Shown: positions 1 through 13,050 of the stretch, one piece after another
Position numbering within the stretch: position 1 is the first letter of the stretch
Layout of the letters: each line of letters starts with the position of its first letter
Assembly: GCA_020736575.1 (NCBI GenBank)
Contig: JAGPYM010000020.1
Span: forward strand, 1-64,000
Length of the DNA stretch: 64,000 bases
Direction: 5' to 3'
DNA from: Thelonectria olida
Taxonomy: Eukaryota; Ascomycota; Sordariomycetes; Hypocreales; Nectriaceae
Notes under the pieces: model-generated
Seen by the model: only the letters and a program-made list of their open reading frames with translations
Database searches by the model: none
Told to the model about the DNA's origin: nothing
Program-made: the position numbers and the translations under genes

Positions 1-3000
1 ACTAGTAATAGCTAAAAATTACTATATATATATTATATTTATTATTTTTATAGCTTTTAAAATAACTGCTTATATTAGCTAGTTTTTAATAACTTAAAGG
101 AACTAGGTGCTATTTTTACTTATTAGTAAGAGCTTTATAATAAAGTCATAGTTAGGTTATAATAAGCTCACTTTAAAATTAGTAGCAGCTTAAAAAGTCC
201 TCTTTTAGTCTACTTTTAAATAATTAAATAACTATAAATATAATAGTTTTATATAAAATGGCAAATTAGCTATAAGATCCCTAGCTAGTAGAACTTTCTT
301 TTAATTATAATAAGCATTCTATTTCTATTAGGGTGCCCTCTTATTATAAAGTTATACTTAATCTGGATTATATAAGTTTATAATAAGTTTTTTACTTTCT
401 TATTAGGTTTTTTTAAACTATTTCTTTAGGAACTTATAATTACTTTTAATATAAAAGTTAGCCTTTTTTATTTATATTATATTTTATAATTTGCACTTAT
501 AAGTATAGTTTAGCTAGAAAGTAGTAGTTTTATTACCTTACTATTATAATTGCATTTTAATAAGTATTATTTTTTCTTACTATTTTCTCTTATAGTTCTT
601 TCAGTTTAATATTCTCTATAAATACTCTAGCTATAAGTAGTATAGTTTTAATAACTTTATACTTTTAAAGTAATTTAAATAGTATATAGCTAGAAATTAG
701 CTAAATAATATAGCCCTTCTTTTAATTATTATTTACTTCTAATAGCTAATCTTACTTATAGTAACTTAATATATTTAATATTATAGCTTTATAGCTTAAA
801 TAGTATTTTAATTAGAAGTTATATTATACTAGTTCCCTTATTTAATAAGCTTACTATTTTATAAGCTTTTACTTTTATATAAAGTATTTTAAATTCTTAT
901 AATTAGAGATAATTATAAAAAACTTATAGGTAACTAGTATTAAGCTTTATTTTTTTAAATAGTCTATTACTACTAGTATCTCCTTATTATAAATTAAATA
1001 GTTATATTTTACTAAAGTTAACTATTATAAGTAAAATATAATAGGGCAGTATTACCCTTATAAGTCTTTTTATATTAAGACTCCCCTTAAGGTATAATTT
1101 AAGCAGTCTAGCTTAACTTAAGTCTTTTAAGTCTCCTTCTATTTAATAAAAATAAAAGCTTTATAAAAATAGCATTTTAACTTTTAAAATACTACTTACT
1201 TATTATACCCTTAAGTAAAGTCTACTTTCTTTTTTATTAGTTATATTAATAAGAATATAACCCTTAAAAAGCCTAGAATAAATATCTAATAGTAGTTTAT
1301 AAAGCTAATAAAACTTTAAACCCCTTTTACTATTATTAGCACTACTTACTTATAAATAGCTTATTACTTTTTAAGATTATAAGCTACTCCTACTCTTACT
1401 CTTATAATAAACCTAAAATATTTAACCTTTTAAATTATAAATTTATACTTTTTAAAATCTAAAGTAAATCCTATTACCTAAAGGGTATTAAAAACTTACT
1501 AGACCTTTACTATATAATTCTTTTAAAAGCTAAATATATAAATAAGTATATTATTTATATAAGCTATTATAAAATAGTTTAAATACTATTAAAAGATACT
1601 ATTAATATACTATTAGAATATAATAGAAGTGCTATTAAATTTAAAAGGGCATATTAGCCATTTAAATAAACTAAACCTTATTTAAAAAGCAGTCCGAGCC
1701 TTATAGCTCTTAGTAATTTAAAACTTATAAAAAGTAGTAATTATATTTAGTTTAATAAACTAATAGGCTTCTATTAAATTATAAAGAGTTTTAATAATTA
1801 GCAGGAGTAGGTAGTAGTTTTATTATATAATTATATTAAGGGTGTGGTAGTTATAATAAAACTATAGTCCCCCTTTTAGTTTTTTTATAAAAAGTACTAG
1901 AGCTACTATAAGTAAGTACTTAGTTTATATAAACCCTTAATTAAATAAATTAGAAAGGACCTTTTATAATACTAGTAACTCTTTTTAAAATATAATATAA
2001 AGCAGCCCTTATAATAGGGCTAGCTTATTATTATATTTATTTTTAATTAAATTAATCTTATAATTACTATTAAATTAATAGGAAGGAAGTTATATAGCTT
2101 TTATAAGTAAAAAAAGGTAGGGGTAGTCTTTTAAAATATCCCTTAAAATTTAATTTTCCACTTATACTAACTCCTTCTTTTTAAGGGCCTTTTTAATATT
2201 AGTAAGGCTAATAGTACAGACTTTATACTTTATAAAGTCTTTATATTTTTATATTATCCTAGCCCGCTTATATAGCCCTATAAAAACTAAAGCTAATATA
2301 AGCTTAGCAGCCTAAATTGTTCTAATTTAAGTGGGCTTTTCTTTTAATACTAGGGTTATTATTATTTCTATAAGGCTATAATATATTTATTTTACTTTTA
2401 TATTATATATTATTTAATTAGCCTCTAGCTAAAGCTTATTTAAAAATAAGCTCCCTTTTAGCCTTTTTATTAAATAGGTATATAAGAGTTATTTAAAACT
2501 ATTAATATTTACTATTAGAATTATAACTCTTTTTAATATTTCCTTTATAAGCTTATTAATAAAACTATAAAATTATAATAGTTTTTTTAATATAAATAGA
2601 AGGTAAAAGTTATAAGTAAAATTAAAATTAATTAAAATATATATATTATAATTACTATTTATAAGTATTTAATAAGACTCTTTACTAACTTATATATTAA
2701 TTTCTACTAGCTTATTAAATATTTACTTTTTTTACTTTTTTTACTTTTAATATTCCACTTTAATAGGCTCTAGGACTTAATTTTATTTTAAAGCTATTTA
2801 TTTCCCTAATCTTTTTAATTACTACTATTATTACTAAATACTAATAAGATTTCTAGTAACATTTTTATAATTACTACTATCCTAACTTTATACTTCTTAT
2901 AATAGTGCTAATAGTAAGCAAACTTAAGGCATTTAGTAATAAAATAGCCCTCTTAGCTATACTTATAGTACTTATAAAGGGGTTATATTATTATAACTAG

Positions 3001-5640
3001 TGGGGCTAAGGCAGCCGAGCTGCTATATCTTTCTACACTTACTTAATTAACTCCTATTATTAGTATATTCATATTTTAATCTTAGCTGCCCCTCTAATTA
3101 CTATTACTTTCTCTTACTAACCTTTTAATAATATTATTAAAAATAAAATATGCCTATTTAATCTTTTAAGCAACCTTACTTATAAGTATAATCTAATTAT
3201 AATAGTAGGGGGGCAACCTTATAATAGTTAAGCTAAAAGTTAGCTTTTTATTAAAAGCTCCTTTTAAAAAGGTAATTTTTATATTATCTTCCTACCTAGC
3301 TCCTCCTACTTCTAATAGGGTTTATTTAAACCTTAATAGAAAGAAAGTAAAAAATATATTCTTACCTTACTAAATACTATATAATAAGGCTACTATATAT
3401 TTTTAAAAGTTACTATTAAAATAGGTTTAATTAAAATAAGCTATAAAATTATTAAGCTTAAAAAGGCCCCTATTACTTCTAATAGTATAATAAGTAGCTA
3501 CTACCTATTAAGGTCTAGTATTAAAATATAAGTTAATAAAATAAAATATTTTAAAGTTTAAAATATTATTAAGCTACCTATTTAATATAAGTTTATTATA
3601 TATTTATTATAATTATATAAGGTATTTAAAATAAATACTAGAAAATTTAAATAGGTTTAAAATCGCCTTATGCCTTATAAGTGTAAGTAGAGCTAGTACT
3701 ATTTTAGAAGCTATTCTTAGGGTAGTCTTAAGGGGTGTAATATAGGGGGTTTTTAGCAGGCTTTTAGCTAGTTTAAGGCACTTATATAGCTCGGCCAGTT
3801 GCTCCTATATAGGGCTAAGAGCAATTAAAATTAACTTTTAAGCCCCTTAAGTAATAGCTTTAATAATTTATAGATTAAGTGCATATAGCTATTTCTCTAT
3901 TATATTATATATATAACTTCCTTATTATAATATTACTTATAATAAGGAAAGTAGGGTTAAGTTTTAAATAATATAAGGGGCTAGACTTAAATAGTTATAA
4001 TAGAGAGTAGCTTAAAAATTAAATATTTAAAATTAAAAAGAAAAAAAGGAAAGAGTTTTCCCTTATTATAAGCTTACTATAAGGTTTATATAGCCTTACT
4101 ATTAAGCTGCCTTAGCTTACTTTTAGTTTAGTTTTTAGCTTATTTCTAGTTATTATATACTTTTAGTTTTATAATAATAGCCTGGAATAACTATTAGGCC
4201 ACGCTTATAATAATTAAAATCTTTTATTAGTTTAATATATTTAAAAATTTTTATATATTTTAATATATAATAAGTAGTTATATAGTTTTTATTATTTAAT
4301 TAAATTATATTATATTTAATTAATAAAAAGTTAAATATTTTAATTATTATATTTATATTATTAGTTAAATTATATAAACTAAAGTTAAATAGAAAAAATA
4401 AATACTTTTATATTAAAAGCTTAAAATAAAGTTTTTAAAATAAAGTTTATTTAATAAAAACTTTTATTTTAAAACTAATTATAAGCCCTATTAAAAAGCT
4501 TATTATAATAAATTTAAAGTTAAAATTTAATTTATATTAACTTTTATTATATATTTAAATTATTAGCTTTTTTAATAATAATAAAATATAAAACTAAACT
4601 TTTTAATAATTAAAAACCTTTTTAATATATAAGCTTGTTTTTCTAATAATAAATTAATTTTTTTATTAAATTCTTTTTAAATATATTAATATTTATTAAA
4701 AAAAAGCTAATAATTATATTAAAAAATACTTATTAAAACTATTAATTTTCTAATATTAAAAAGAAATATTTATAATTTATTACAAGCTGGGCCCGATGTG
4801 TGGTCCCAGTAGGCACCGGGACCTAACCCCTATAAGTGCAGCTTAGAAATCAGACCTTCAGTCTATTATTCTCGACTTACCCTTTTGCCGCAATAGCACA
4901 GGGCCCGCGCAATGCGGGGCGGTCAGAAGCTAAGCTGCAGCTTAAGCCCCATAGGGGCCCGAACCGTATTATAATTCTTTTATTTATATATATTATAAAA
5001 GTATTATATAGCTTTTTAAATATTATTAATAATTATAAATCTTATATTTAAATCTTTTCTTTTTTATATAATAAATTTAAAAACTTTTATATAATATTTA
5101 AATATTTAAATATTTTAAAATATTAATTTAATAATTACATTTTATATTTAATTAAATATTAACTTTATAATAATTATTATTATTTTAATATTTATTTTAT
5201 ATAAATTATAAAATAAAAAAAAAGCTTTAATAATAACTTTTTAAAATTAAAACTAATAATTATTTAATAAAAAGTTTTTAAAAAATACAAATAATTTTAT
5301 ATATAAAAAGCTAAAAATTATATTTTATTTATTTTATATTTATTTAATATGCCCCTAGCTATTAGTTTTTAAACTGCCCCTTTCTTTTATTATATAATTC
5401 TAACTATTAATTTTAATTTATTTTTTATAATATTTATAAATTTTATTTAAAAGGCTTAGCTATTTAGTTAGTTAATATTATAACTTAATAAGCTTAAATA
5501 GTAAAATAAATATTAAATAAGTATTAGGTAAGTGCAAATTAATTAGCGCTAAATCTTATTTTATTAAAGCAGCAAGAGGTTATATTAAGATTTGGATTTA
5601 AAAATAGACAAACTAGGCTATAAATCTAGATACTACAATT
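1..5640. repeat. AT-rich RIP-degraded repeat block
   Basis: The stretch is almost entirely A and T, with stop codons in every frame and no usable open frame. By eye CpA, TpG and CpG are very scarce while TpA is very common, which is the product expected of RIP (C to T in CpA within duplicated DNA). The CpA that survives lies mostly in a GCA context, as in TAGCAG or AAGCAG. The original was presumably one or more transposable elements, but the decay is too deep to identify the family. Around 3730-3960 the text TGTAATATAGGGGG and nearby direct A/T repeats loosely resemble an LTR; I do not claim that firmly. Composition becomes normal near 5640. Confidence 0.9.
4782..4966. other. GC-richer island inside the RIP block
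   Basis: About 185 bp of roughly balanced composition sits abruptly inside A/T-only flanks. It keeps many CA and TG dinucleotides, so it has escaped RIP. It contains the perfect 14-bp palindrome TAAGCTGCAGCTTA (about 4930-4943) and hairpin-capable text such as GCCCCATAGGGGC. No tRNA, snRNA or protein frame is evident. It may be a single-copy relic, a transposon terminus or a later insertion. Confidence 0.5.
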
Positions 5641-6005
5641 TCCCTTCTCGCCTAAATGTAACTTGCCAATTAAGACAGTTGCCTATATACCTAACCGAGG
5701 AATAGTTATAGCGATAAAATGGTTTAATTGGTAGTTAAAGTTATAGTAGTACTGAGTGCTTGCAGGTAGCGTCCCCTGATCTAAAGTTAACGATCAATCT
5801 GAGGTCACCCGATGCTGCCTGAAGCTCTCATTTTCATAACTGATCTTCCATAACCAACCGAAAACGAATATTTCATGCCTAGTCACCCCATGTGTCGGTT
5901 CGCAAAGTGGATGGTGGTATCCATGATTGAAATATCCTGATCGCTGTGCGTCGGTATAGTGATATGACTATGGGGCAGAGACCAATGCTCTGAAGCTTGC
6001 GAACA
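5641..6005. other. Intergenic, 3' flank of the sugar transporter
   Basis: Normal-composition DNA between the RIP block and the stop codon of the transporter. I see no ORF or RNA gene; it probably holds the transporter 3' UTR. Confidence 0.5.
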
Positions 6006-7824
6006 TCATACACTCTCGGAATGATTGCCCTCATAGTGCGAGGCGTTCAGCTCCCTGGTAGCTAGGTCTTTTTCTCCGTTGGAGGGCCCGCCCTGAATCT
6101 GAACCATCGTAGTAGAAGACTTCCAATCCGTAGACTTGCTCGCGACCGAAACTTCCTCGTAGAGGAGATCAACTTCCTCAAGCGAAAGACCCTTTGTCTC
6201 ATAAATACAAAAGTATACAAAGAAAATAGAGAAGAAACAAGCTCCAAACCAGATAAAGAAGATCTTGGATTGCAAATTAGCATATCCTTTACCATAGTTA
6301 ACCAGATAAGGCGTTGAGAATGCAATTGCCCAGTTAAAGAGCCAATTAGTAGCAACAGACATACTAATACCCTTAGCTCGAGCCTTTAAAGGAAAAATCT
6401 CCCCGTTCACAACCCAGGCTAATGGGCCCCAGGTTGAAGCGAAGAAGAAGATATAGATACAGACAAAAGCCACAGCAGCTTTTTGCCCGTCAAGATTCTT
6501 CACAAAGATCTCGCCAGTAGAGGCATCCTGGCCAGTTGAGAGGGTCCCGCAGATAGCAACGATAAGCTGGGAAGCGCACATGCCAATAGCTCCCCACAAG
6601 AGAAGAGGACGGCGGCCCCATCGGTCAATAGCATATATACCGGGGATTGTCGAAGTAACATTAATTGCCGAGGTAATCATAGAAATAATAAAGCCGCTAG
6701 ATATGCCAGAGTTCTGGAAATATTTGGTGCCATACTGGGTCTTAGTTAGTCACAGCGTATGGCCAGCTCGAGATAGCTTCATATGACCAGCTCGAAATGG
6801 CTTGACTCACATAAAATATAAAGTTCACACCGCTAAGTTGCTGCAGGGCCTGAATAGCCATGCCCGTACACTGGCGTTTCAGAAGGGGTTCACGGAAGCA
6901 GTCCAGATATGACGCTTGTCCAAGATTCTTCTCATAATCATGGCTAGCCTGGATCTCTGCCAACTCTGCTTGCACGGCAGGGTGGTCGGCAGGAAGACGG
7001 CGAATTCGGCCGAGAGAACGAGCAGCCTTTTCGGGCTGGTCCTTTTTAATAAGGAACCGGGGCGTTTCGGGAAGAACTAACATGCCGAAGAAGAGGACAA
7101 GCGACCAGGCGAATTGGACAGCAATAGGAATTCGGTATGAGCCTGTATCGTTCCTCATGCCCGTAGAATTATTAACAACAGCAGCTAGAAGAAGCCCAAT
7201 TGTAATAGCCCACTGGTAAGTACCAACAATAGCGCCTCGGATCCATTTAGGGGCAGTTTCGGACTGATAGAGGGGAACTTAGGGGCCTTTTAGTACCAAA
7301 GCTAGGTAAAAGTAGCAAAGCAAGGGGAGACATACTCATTGCAGAGACAAGACCGACTCCGAAGCCGGCAAAAAATCGACCGGCAACGAACATTGGGATA
7401 GCAGTAGAAACAGTCTGAAGAATAACACCAAGATTAAATACCCAGCAGGCAATAATCAGACCAGGACGTCGGCCGAGATGGTCACTAAGCAAGGCCATAC
7501 TAAGCGCGCCAAAGAAGGTGCCGGCTGAAAGAATCGAGACGATAGTTGACTCCTGGGTGGTAGTAATATTAGGGTTACCATCAGGGTCCATATAGCCAGT
7601 GCTAAAGAGACTCTGCCAGTAGGGCATAGCAAGAATGCCCGAGATCGTCCCAGTATCTGTGAAAGTAGTAAGCCTCTGTAGACATTGCGCGATAGTAAAC
7701 TTGTCATACCGTAGCCGAAGAGCACACCGCCAAATGCAACAAAGAAGCCCATGGCAATGGCTGGCCATGTTTTGCCTGCCTCGCCTTCTGGCCGCGACAG
7801 AGAAGCCTTGCGGAAAACACCCAT
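6006..7824 (-). CDS. MFS sugar (hexose) transporter
   Basis: The product is a 12-helix plasma-membrane sugar/H+ symporter of the major facilitator superfamily. Four exons fit (7824-7710, 7656-7336, 7277-6811, 6734-6006), giving 543 residues, the usual size for fungal hexose transporters. Visible family motifs are the DTGTISG segment of helix 1, LGRRPG in the helix 2-3 loop, PETPRFL after helix 6, QQLSGVNFIFYYG in helix 7, DRWGRRP in the helix 8-9 loop, and YETKGLSLEE after helix 12. All three introns have GT-AG ends and are 53, 58 and 76 bp. The ATG is followed by a short cytoplasmic tail and helix 1. Substrate cannot be read from sequence; glucose-type is likely, and quinate-type permeases are a less likely relative. 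It is the first intact gene next to the RIP block and shows no mutational damage. Confidence 0.9.
6756..6803 (-). repeat. 24-bp tandem duplication inside an intron
   Basis: Two adjacent 24-bp copies (6756-6779 and 6780-6803) fill most of the third intron of the sugar transporter. They differ at four sites, all G/A transitions. Both contain the core CCAGCTCGA on the plus strand. The duplication lengthens the intron to 76 bp without touching donor, branch site or acceptor. Confidence 0.8.
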
Positions 7825-7973
7825 GGTGGTGTGAAGAAGAGAGGTTGGGAAAGGATGATAATGACGAAGCAGATGTTCAGAATAGGAAGAGTGTCTTGAT
7901 TCTCGCAGTTTGGAGGATGGTGTCGAGGAATGCTTAATTGATGCAGACTGAGTTGATGAGGAATCGATCTTCC

Positions 7974-7981
7974 TTTATATA
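7974..7981 (-). promoter_or_regulatory. TATA box of the sugar transporter
   Basis: Read on the minus strand this is TATATAAA, about 150 bp upstream of the transporter ATG, a plausible core promoter position. Farther upstream there are SYGGRG-type sites that could bind the carbon repressor CreA, for example CCGGGG at 8187-8192 and CTGGGG at 8344-8349. Such short sites occur by chance, so carbon repression is only suggested. Confidence 0.45.
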
Positions 7982-10900
7982 GGAACATGGTAACACTGAG
8001 AGTAACCAAAAACCCAAGGTTGAGTGCAAATGGTACTCCACGAACTGAAAGACTCATCATCAGGGCCTTTCCTCAAACGACATCCCCAGTACGGGGTAGC
8101 TTCCACCCCCAGATGGAGAAGTCATCCAAGCTTGGATGCTAGGCCAGTGAGGGAAGGTCTCACGAGTCAAGCCTCTATCTGTCTGGCCGGGGTAGCTAGA
8201 ACAAAGTTGGGGAAGCAAGAAGGTTCAGGGAGTCCAACCCCATAGAGGTCGGCTCCGCAACAGGGAGCAGGGAGGGGAATGACCTGGTAGGCCTGGAAAC
8301 CACTTCAGTGGGCAATGCCACTTGGGGTCATTAAGGGGAGGATCTGGGGATTGGTGAGGGGAACACACGACAATCAGTTTACACCATCTTACGCCTCGCT
8401 CCTTATGTCTAGTTACACCATTATTTGGATAGTGTGGAGTGTGCCAATCCAAAGTACTAGGATCCAATTCGTGTGACAGGCTCTCTACAACTACTGTAGT
8501 GGCTTTGCATGGCGTAGCAACGAGCGGTCTTACCAGAATATGAGATGCAAAAGATTAAGATTCGACGAACGAAGATGAAAGCACTTTCGCTCAAGTCACA
8601 CAGTATTCCTTGGCGAGTGCGATTGTGCAACAAGGAATGGGGCAGCTTGTTGTGCGATCAAGTTGTCAAGGCGCAGTAAAGGAAGATCAACGAGGGACCA
8701 CGAGTGACACCAATCAACCTTACCTCCTCCGCAGACAAGGACATGGCCGAGGGGTCTGGACCTCCAAGATTCTTGACCAGATGCTAATACTTTCCCCAGT
8801 CCGGGTTTGAGGTGCGTCTGTCCAATTCCTCCGGGGTTTCCTTTTTAGGATATTCCGCCCATCTTATACCTCTCTGAGACTCCGACTCATTACCATCCTG
8901 GTCTTTATTATCTAGTTGCTAACGCTATGCTATCTCATGAGGCCATGATAACGCATTTAAAACTGCCTAACTGCCTGCATGAACCTTCCTTTTCGGCCCT
9001 TTTCTCTTAGCCCTATTATAGAACCTTAGGACCATATTTCTAAAGCTTGGATTAAGACTCGCATTTATGCCTAACTCGCGGTCAAGCTTTGTCTCGACCC
9101 GTCTAGCACCTAGGAGTGAGTGGAGGCTACGGGCTGAATTCTGGGACTCATATGGGGCAGAGAATGAGGAGAAGCCGGCCGTCCACACTGGTAATAGCTG
9201 ACTCGGGATGACAAGTAACTACATGCGATGATAAACGAATGGCCGACGGCGGAGAAAGGCTGACCTCCTTACCAGTGCGGACTTTCTCACCGGGACACTC
9301 CTCGAAACGGCTAGAAACGCAGGCTGAGCAATTCCGAAGGACTCTAGATCGAATCTCATAGGTCCTAGTCGGTGGTACAAATAATGAATTTACTGCGATG
9401 CTTCCCGGCGTCTTGGCATCTTAGAGATGAAGGGCGGGAGCGGCAAGGAACAAAGGGAATCAGAGCAATGCCGTTGTAGTAACATGAGAGACTTACAAAG
9501 AAATCAACGAAGAATGAAGAACAAACCAGATGCAATACGATTACCTAGCACGTAACAATACCGATCCATCATGTCTCACGGTACTTCCGTTCCCCGACTA
9601 TGAAAGCTTCATGCTTCTCAACTAAGTAATTCCGCAAATCACCATTTCTGTGTCCGGGACCTTACAGTGACTTGGGTTAACGGCTACATTGCCGGGTCCA
9701 CACGGAGTAGGTGGAGCCAGGCTTGTTACCAGGATCTCCCCATGTCGTGACTCGGGAGTATCCAACCATCGAGCATACTCGATCTCGTGCAGGTTCATAA
9801 CTCTAGATCCAGAAACGAGATTAGCTGTTGACTCTTGTTGCGGGGCCCCGCACGGCGAAGAACAGTCACGGAGGAGGTCGTATGAAGGTCGTGCCTCGTC
9901 TCTGCTTGTTTTGCGGCTAACTGTCGGACGCGACTAGATGGGGCATGCTCCTCAGGTTGCGAGAGGTACGATTGCCTCCCAAATCATCAAATCTCGTGAT
10001 GTCTTGGCTTAATGCCACGTGCTTGCATATCGCCACGCTTTCTTTGCCCTTGGTTCGGGCTTCGTCACAGACAAAGAAGACGGCCGGCATCACCGTCAAG
10101 TATCACAACAAAGCTCAGCAGCTAGACATGTTGTTTATCAAGACATATGTCTACATGAGAACATTTATAAAGCAAACTCTGTAAGGTTTATCAACAGAAG
10201 ATGAACGAGGGTTAGTGAAGTTCCCCCCTTTCAGCTGGAAGCACCTCCCCAGCTGCGTTGCCTCAGAACATGGGGGTAGAGAAACAAGCAACTCTCATAG
10301 CCATCCTCTGATAAATCATGCTTCCTTGTGAACACTATAACTTTTTGGGTGCATTGGCCGATATAAGAATTAAAACCTTGTCCCGTTTCCCAGTGTATAT
10401 AGACTAACAGGTGTTGAACGTTCATTATCGAATCAAGGTTGTTCGTTTAAACATAGCTTATTAAGGACATCAACGTCATTGTAAGCCCCTACGCACAGTT
10501 ACTTTCTGAGCGTCATTCCAGTCTATGTACTTTCCAGGTTGTGATTGCCTCCAACCAGTCATATTACTTCAGAATGAAACTAGGTAGGGAACAGTCTTCT
10601 AAAGGAATTAAATCACTCGCGTTAACTGTTTCAAGGTTAGCCACGTTGAAATAAGGTATTCCCTCTCTACTCAACCATGCGGCCTTTCTGTGGTTAGGGG
10701 CAGCGCGGCGGAAGTAACGAGTTGGGTAGCTCCGCTAGTCGATACCCAGAGGTTCTGAGTAAGACCGTCGCGGGGATGATTCCTCGACCATACACCGTGT
10801 ATGTGTTATTCATCGACATAGAGGCTTTGGTGTAGGCTTGATGAAGCCTCGAACATAGTGGTTGGACAACTAGAAACACAAAGTGGATGTATCGGTTAGC

Positions 10901-11038
10901 TACGTCAAAAGGATGACTACCTACAAGCCACCCCAAGCAGCTTGGGATTATAAAAGTAAAGAAAGCCCTTCGATATGGAACTCCGCATAGTCGCCCTCAT
11001 CGGCATTTCAAGAGTGACCTCCACAACAAAGCAACGCG
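7982..11038. other. Long intergenic region, no gene recognised
   Basis: Three kilobases separate the transporter promoter from the DUF1479 gene. All frames are short and lack splice-compatible, protein-like continuity. Composition is ordinary, so it is not RIP-degraded. The first few hundred bases carry the GGGG/CCCC-rich sites mentioned for the transporter promoter. I see no tRNA, repeat array or transposon end. Confidence 0.5.
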
Positions 11039-12921
11039 ATGATGAGTATCCTCCCGAGCAGATCCATGGCATCAAAGTGCCTCAAATGTCCGAAATTCCG
11101 TGCTGGAGAATGTGCGGGAACAATCGCCACCAAACGGCGCATGGCGACCGACGCTGTGCCTCTGGCCCGAAAAGACAAGAAGGAGGGTGATATCTCGTCT
11201 GTCTTTACATCATTCTCTGGTCGAAAGGCCGAACCACTACCCGACCGATTTCGAGACCTGAAGAGCAAACTTACTCTTGGATTTGAGGAGCAAATCCAGA
11301 AATCGTGGGATGATTTGGTCGAGGTTCTCAAGATCCGAACCGAAGAAGTTGCTACAAAGCGAGAATCTGTACGTTTGCCTGCACTGGTTTACACTTCAGC
11401 TTTCTCGCGTCGAATCAGAGCGTGGTGCTGAATAAAACAGATCATCCCTCAGGTTCAATTCTCCGACATCCAAGGCAACACTGTACCTTCAGCCAGCATC
11501 GATGCTATTCGACGAACCGGTGTTGCTGTCATCAGGGGCGTTATGCCGAAAGATGCCGCCGAAGCGCTTCTCAGCGACGTCCGCGGGTATTTCTCCAAGC
11601 ATGCATTCAAGGGTTTCCCATCGGATGCAGAACAAAAGGTCAGTTCTGGCTATTGATTCCATATCCTGAATTCGTTCTAATATGAACAAGGTCGTCTACG
11701 AGTCATACTGGAGTCAGTCTCAGGTCAAGGCGAGGTCGCATCCAAATATGCTCGCCACGCAGGCGTGGATGAATCAGTTCTACACTGCTGATGCTGATCA
11801 GAAAAGTAAGCGACGCTGCTACAACATCGTTCTCTATGGAAGCTGACTCAATATTGATAGTTGATCTTAAAATTCCACTCTCTTATTGCGACCGAGTGCA
11901 GATTCGTCCACCTGGCGATACACAATTTGCCCTTTCTCCCCATGTGGATGGTGGAGGCGTAGAACGGTGGGAGGATAAAGCGTACAATCACGTTTATCGC
12001 AAGATATTCCAAGGAAAGGTAAGATCCAATAATTCACGTAAAGAAGAACATGACTAAAGGTGCAAAGTGGAATAAGTATGACCCCTGGGATCTGACTGGT
12101 CGGCTCGATGCCAACATGAACATGTACGATGGACCAGGAGGGTGCTCCGTCTTCCGCACATTCCAAGGCTGGCTCGGATTATCTCATCATGGACCCAATG
12201 AAGGTACGTTAGCAAAGCATATGTACATCAGATTGCCGCTGATCAGACCAGGGACTCTTGTTGTCCATCCCATCCTGCAGCCATCTACTGCTTACTGGAT
12301 GCTCCGCCCATTCTTCAAACCCACCCAGAAGGGCTCGTTGAATGGGTGGAAGTTCTGCCTCGACGATGACGACGGACACATCTTCCTCCACGGGGCAAAC
12401 CCCGGAACTGCGCAAGAGCACAATCCTGATCACCACCCTCATTTACTACTGAGCGAAACCATGATACCTTATCCTACTGTTGAGCCGGGTGATACTGGTA
12501 AGTCTTTATCACGCCTAGGTAGGATCACGCTAATTTCTTTAGTCTTTTGGAGCGCCGATACCATTCACGGTACAGAGAGTGAGAACGCAGGGAAGAACGA
12601 TGCTTGCGTTTTCTACATTCCATCGGTTCCACTGACTCCCAGTAACGCGGTAAGATGCTTAGCCTGTACTAAGCAAGGTATATGGCTAACGATACGCAGC
12701 AATATGTTGCGCAGCAGCGGGACGCTTTTCTAAAGGGAGTCCCTCCGCCTGACTTCCCTGGTGGTTCCGGAGAATCCGAATTTTTTAACAGAGGAACTAC
12801 TGACGATATCCTGAGCGACCCTGGCAGGCTCGCTATGGGCTTGAGGCCTCTACATAAGTCGGAACAGAACAAGGGGAAAGAGAGTCTTGTCTCTGAGGTG
12901 AATAAGATCTTTGGTTATTAG
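11039..12921 (+). CDS. DUF1479 family protein (putative Fe(II)/2-oxoglutarate-type oxygenase)
   Basis: Eight exons (11039-11368, 11441-11638, 11691-11805, 11861-12018, 12068-12203, 12252-12497, 12543-12649, 12700-12921) join to 503 residues, close to the DUF1479 (YbiU-like) family size. The fold is cupin-like. The motif SPHVDGG gives H242 and D244, and ADTIHG gives H403, the expected H-x-D...H iron ligands of Fe(II)/2OG oxygenases. KIFQGKW joined to NKYDPWD across intron 4 matches the conserved W-x-x-YDPW element and fixes that acceptor. Substrate is unknown. The second in-frame ATG (11066) is an alternative start. The N-terminus has a few basic residues but no convincing targeting signal. 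All introns are 45-72 bp. Confidence 0.85.
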
Positions 12922-13050
12922 GACGGTAATTAATAAAGGATAAGGTTCACAGACATACGTATCTTAGATGCACATGCGTTTTCCCAGCATCCTATTAGTA
13001 CATTTCCTTGTACACGCATTATTGCCAGGCCTTACTTCTTCAGTCTTATC
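12922..13050. other. Short spacer between convergent units
   Basis: The gap holds the 3' end of the DUF1479 transcription unit; no feature is seen. Confidence 0.4.

Noticed and set aside
4836..5051. 71-codon frame across the GC-richer island
   Set aside because: It starts with GTG, has no domain, and ends in RIP-degraded A/T sequence.
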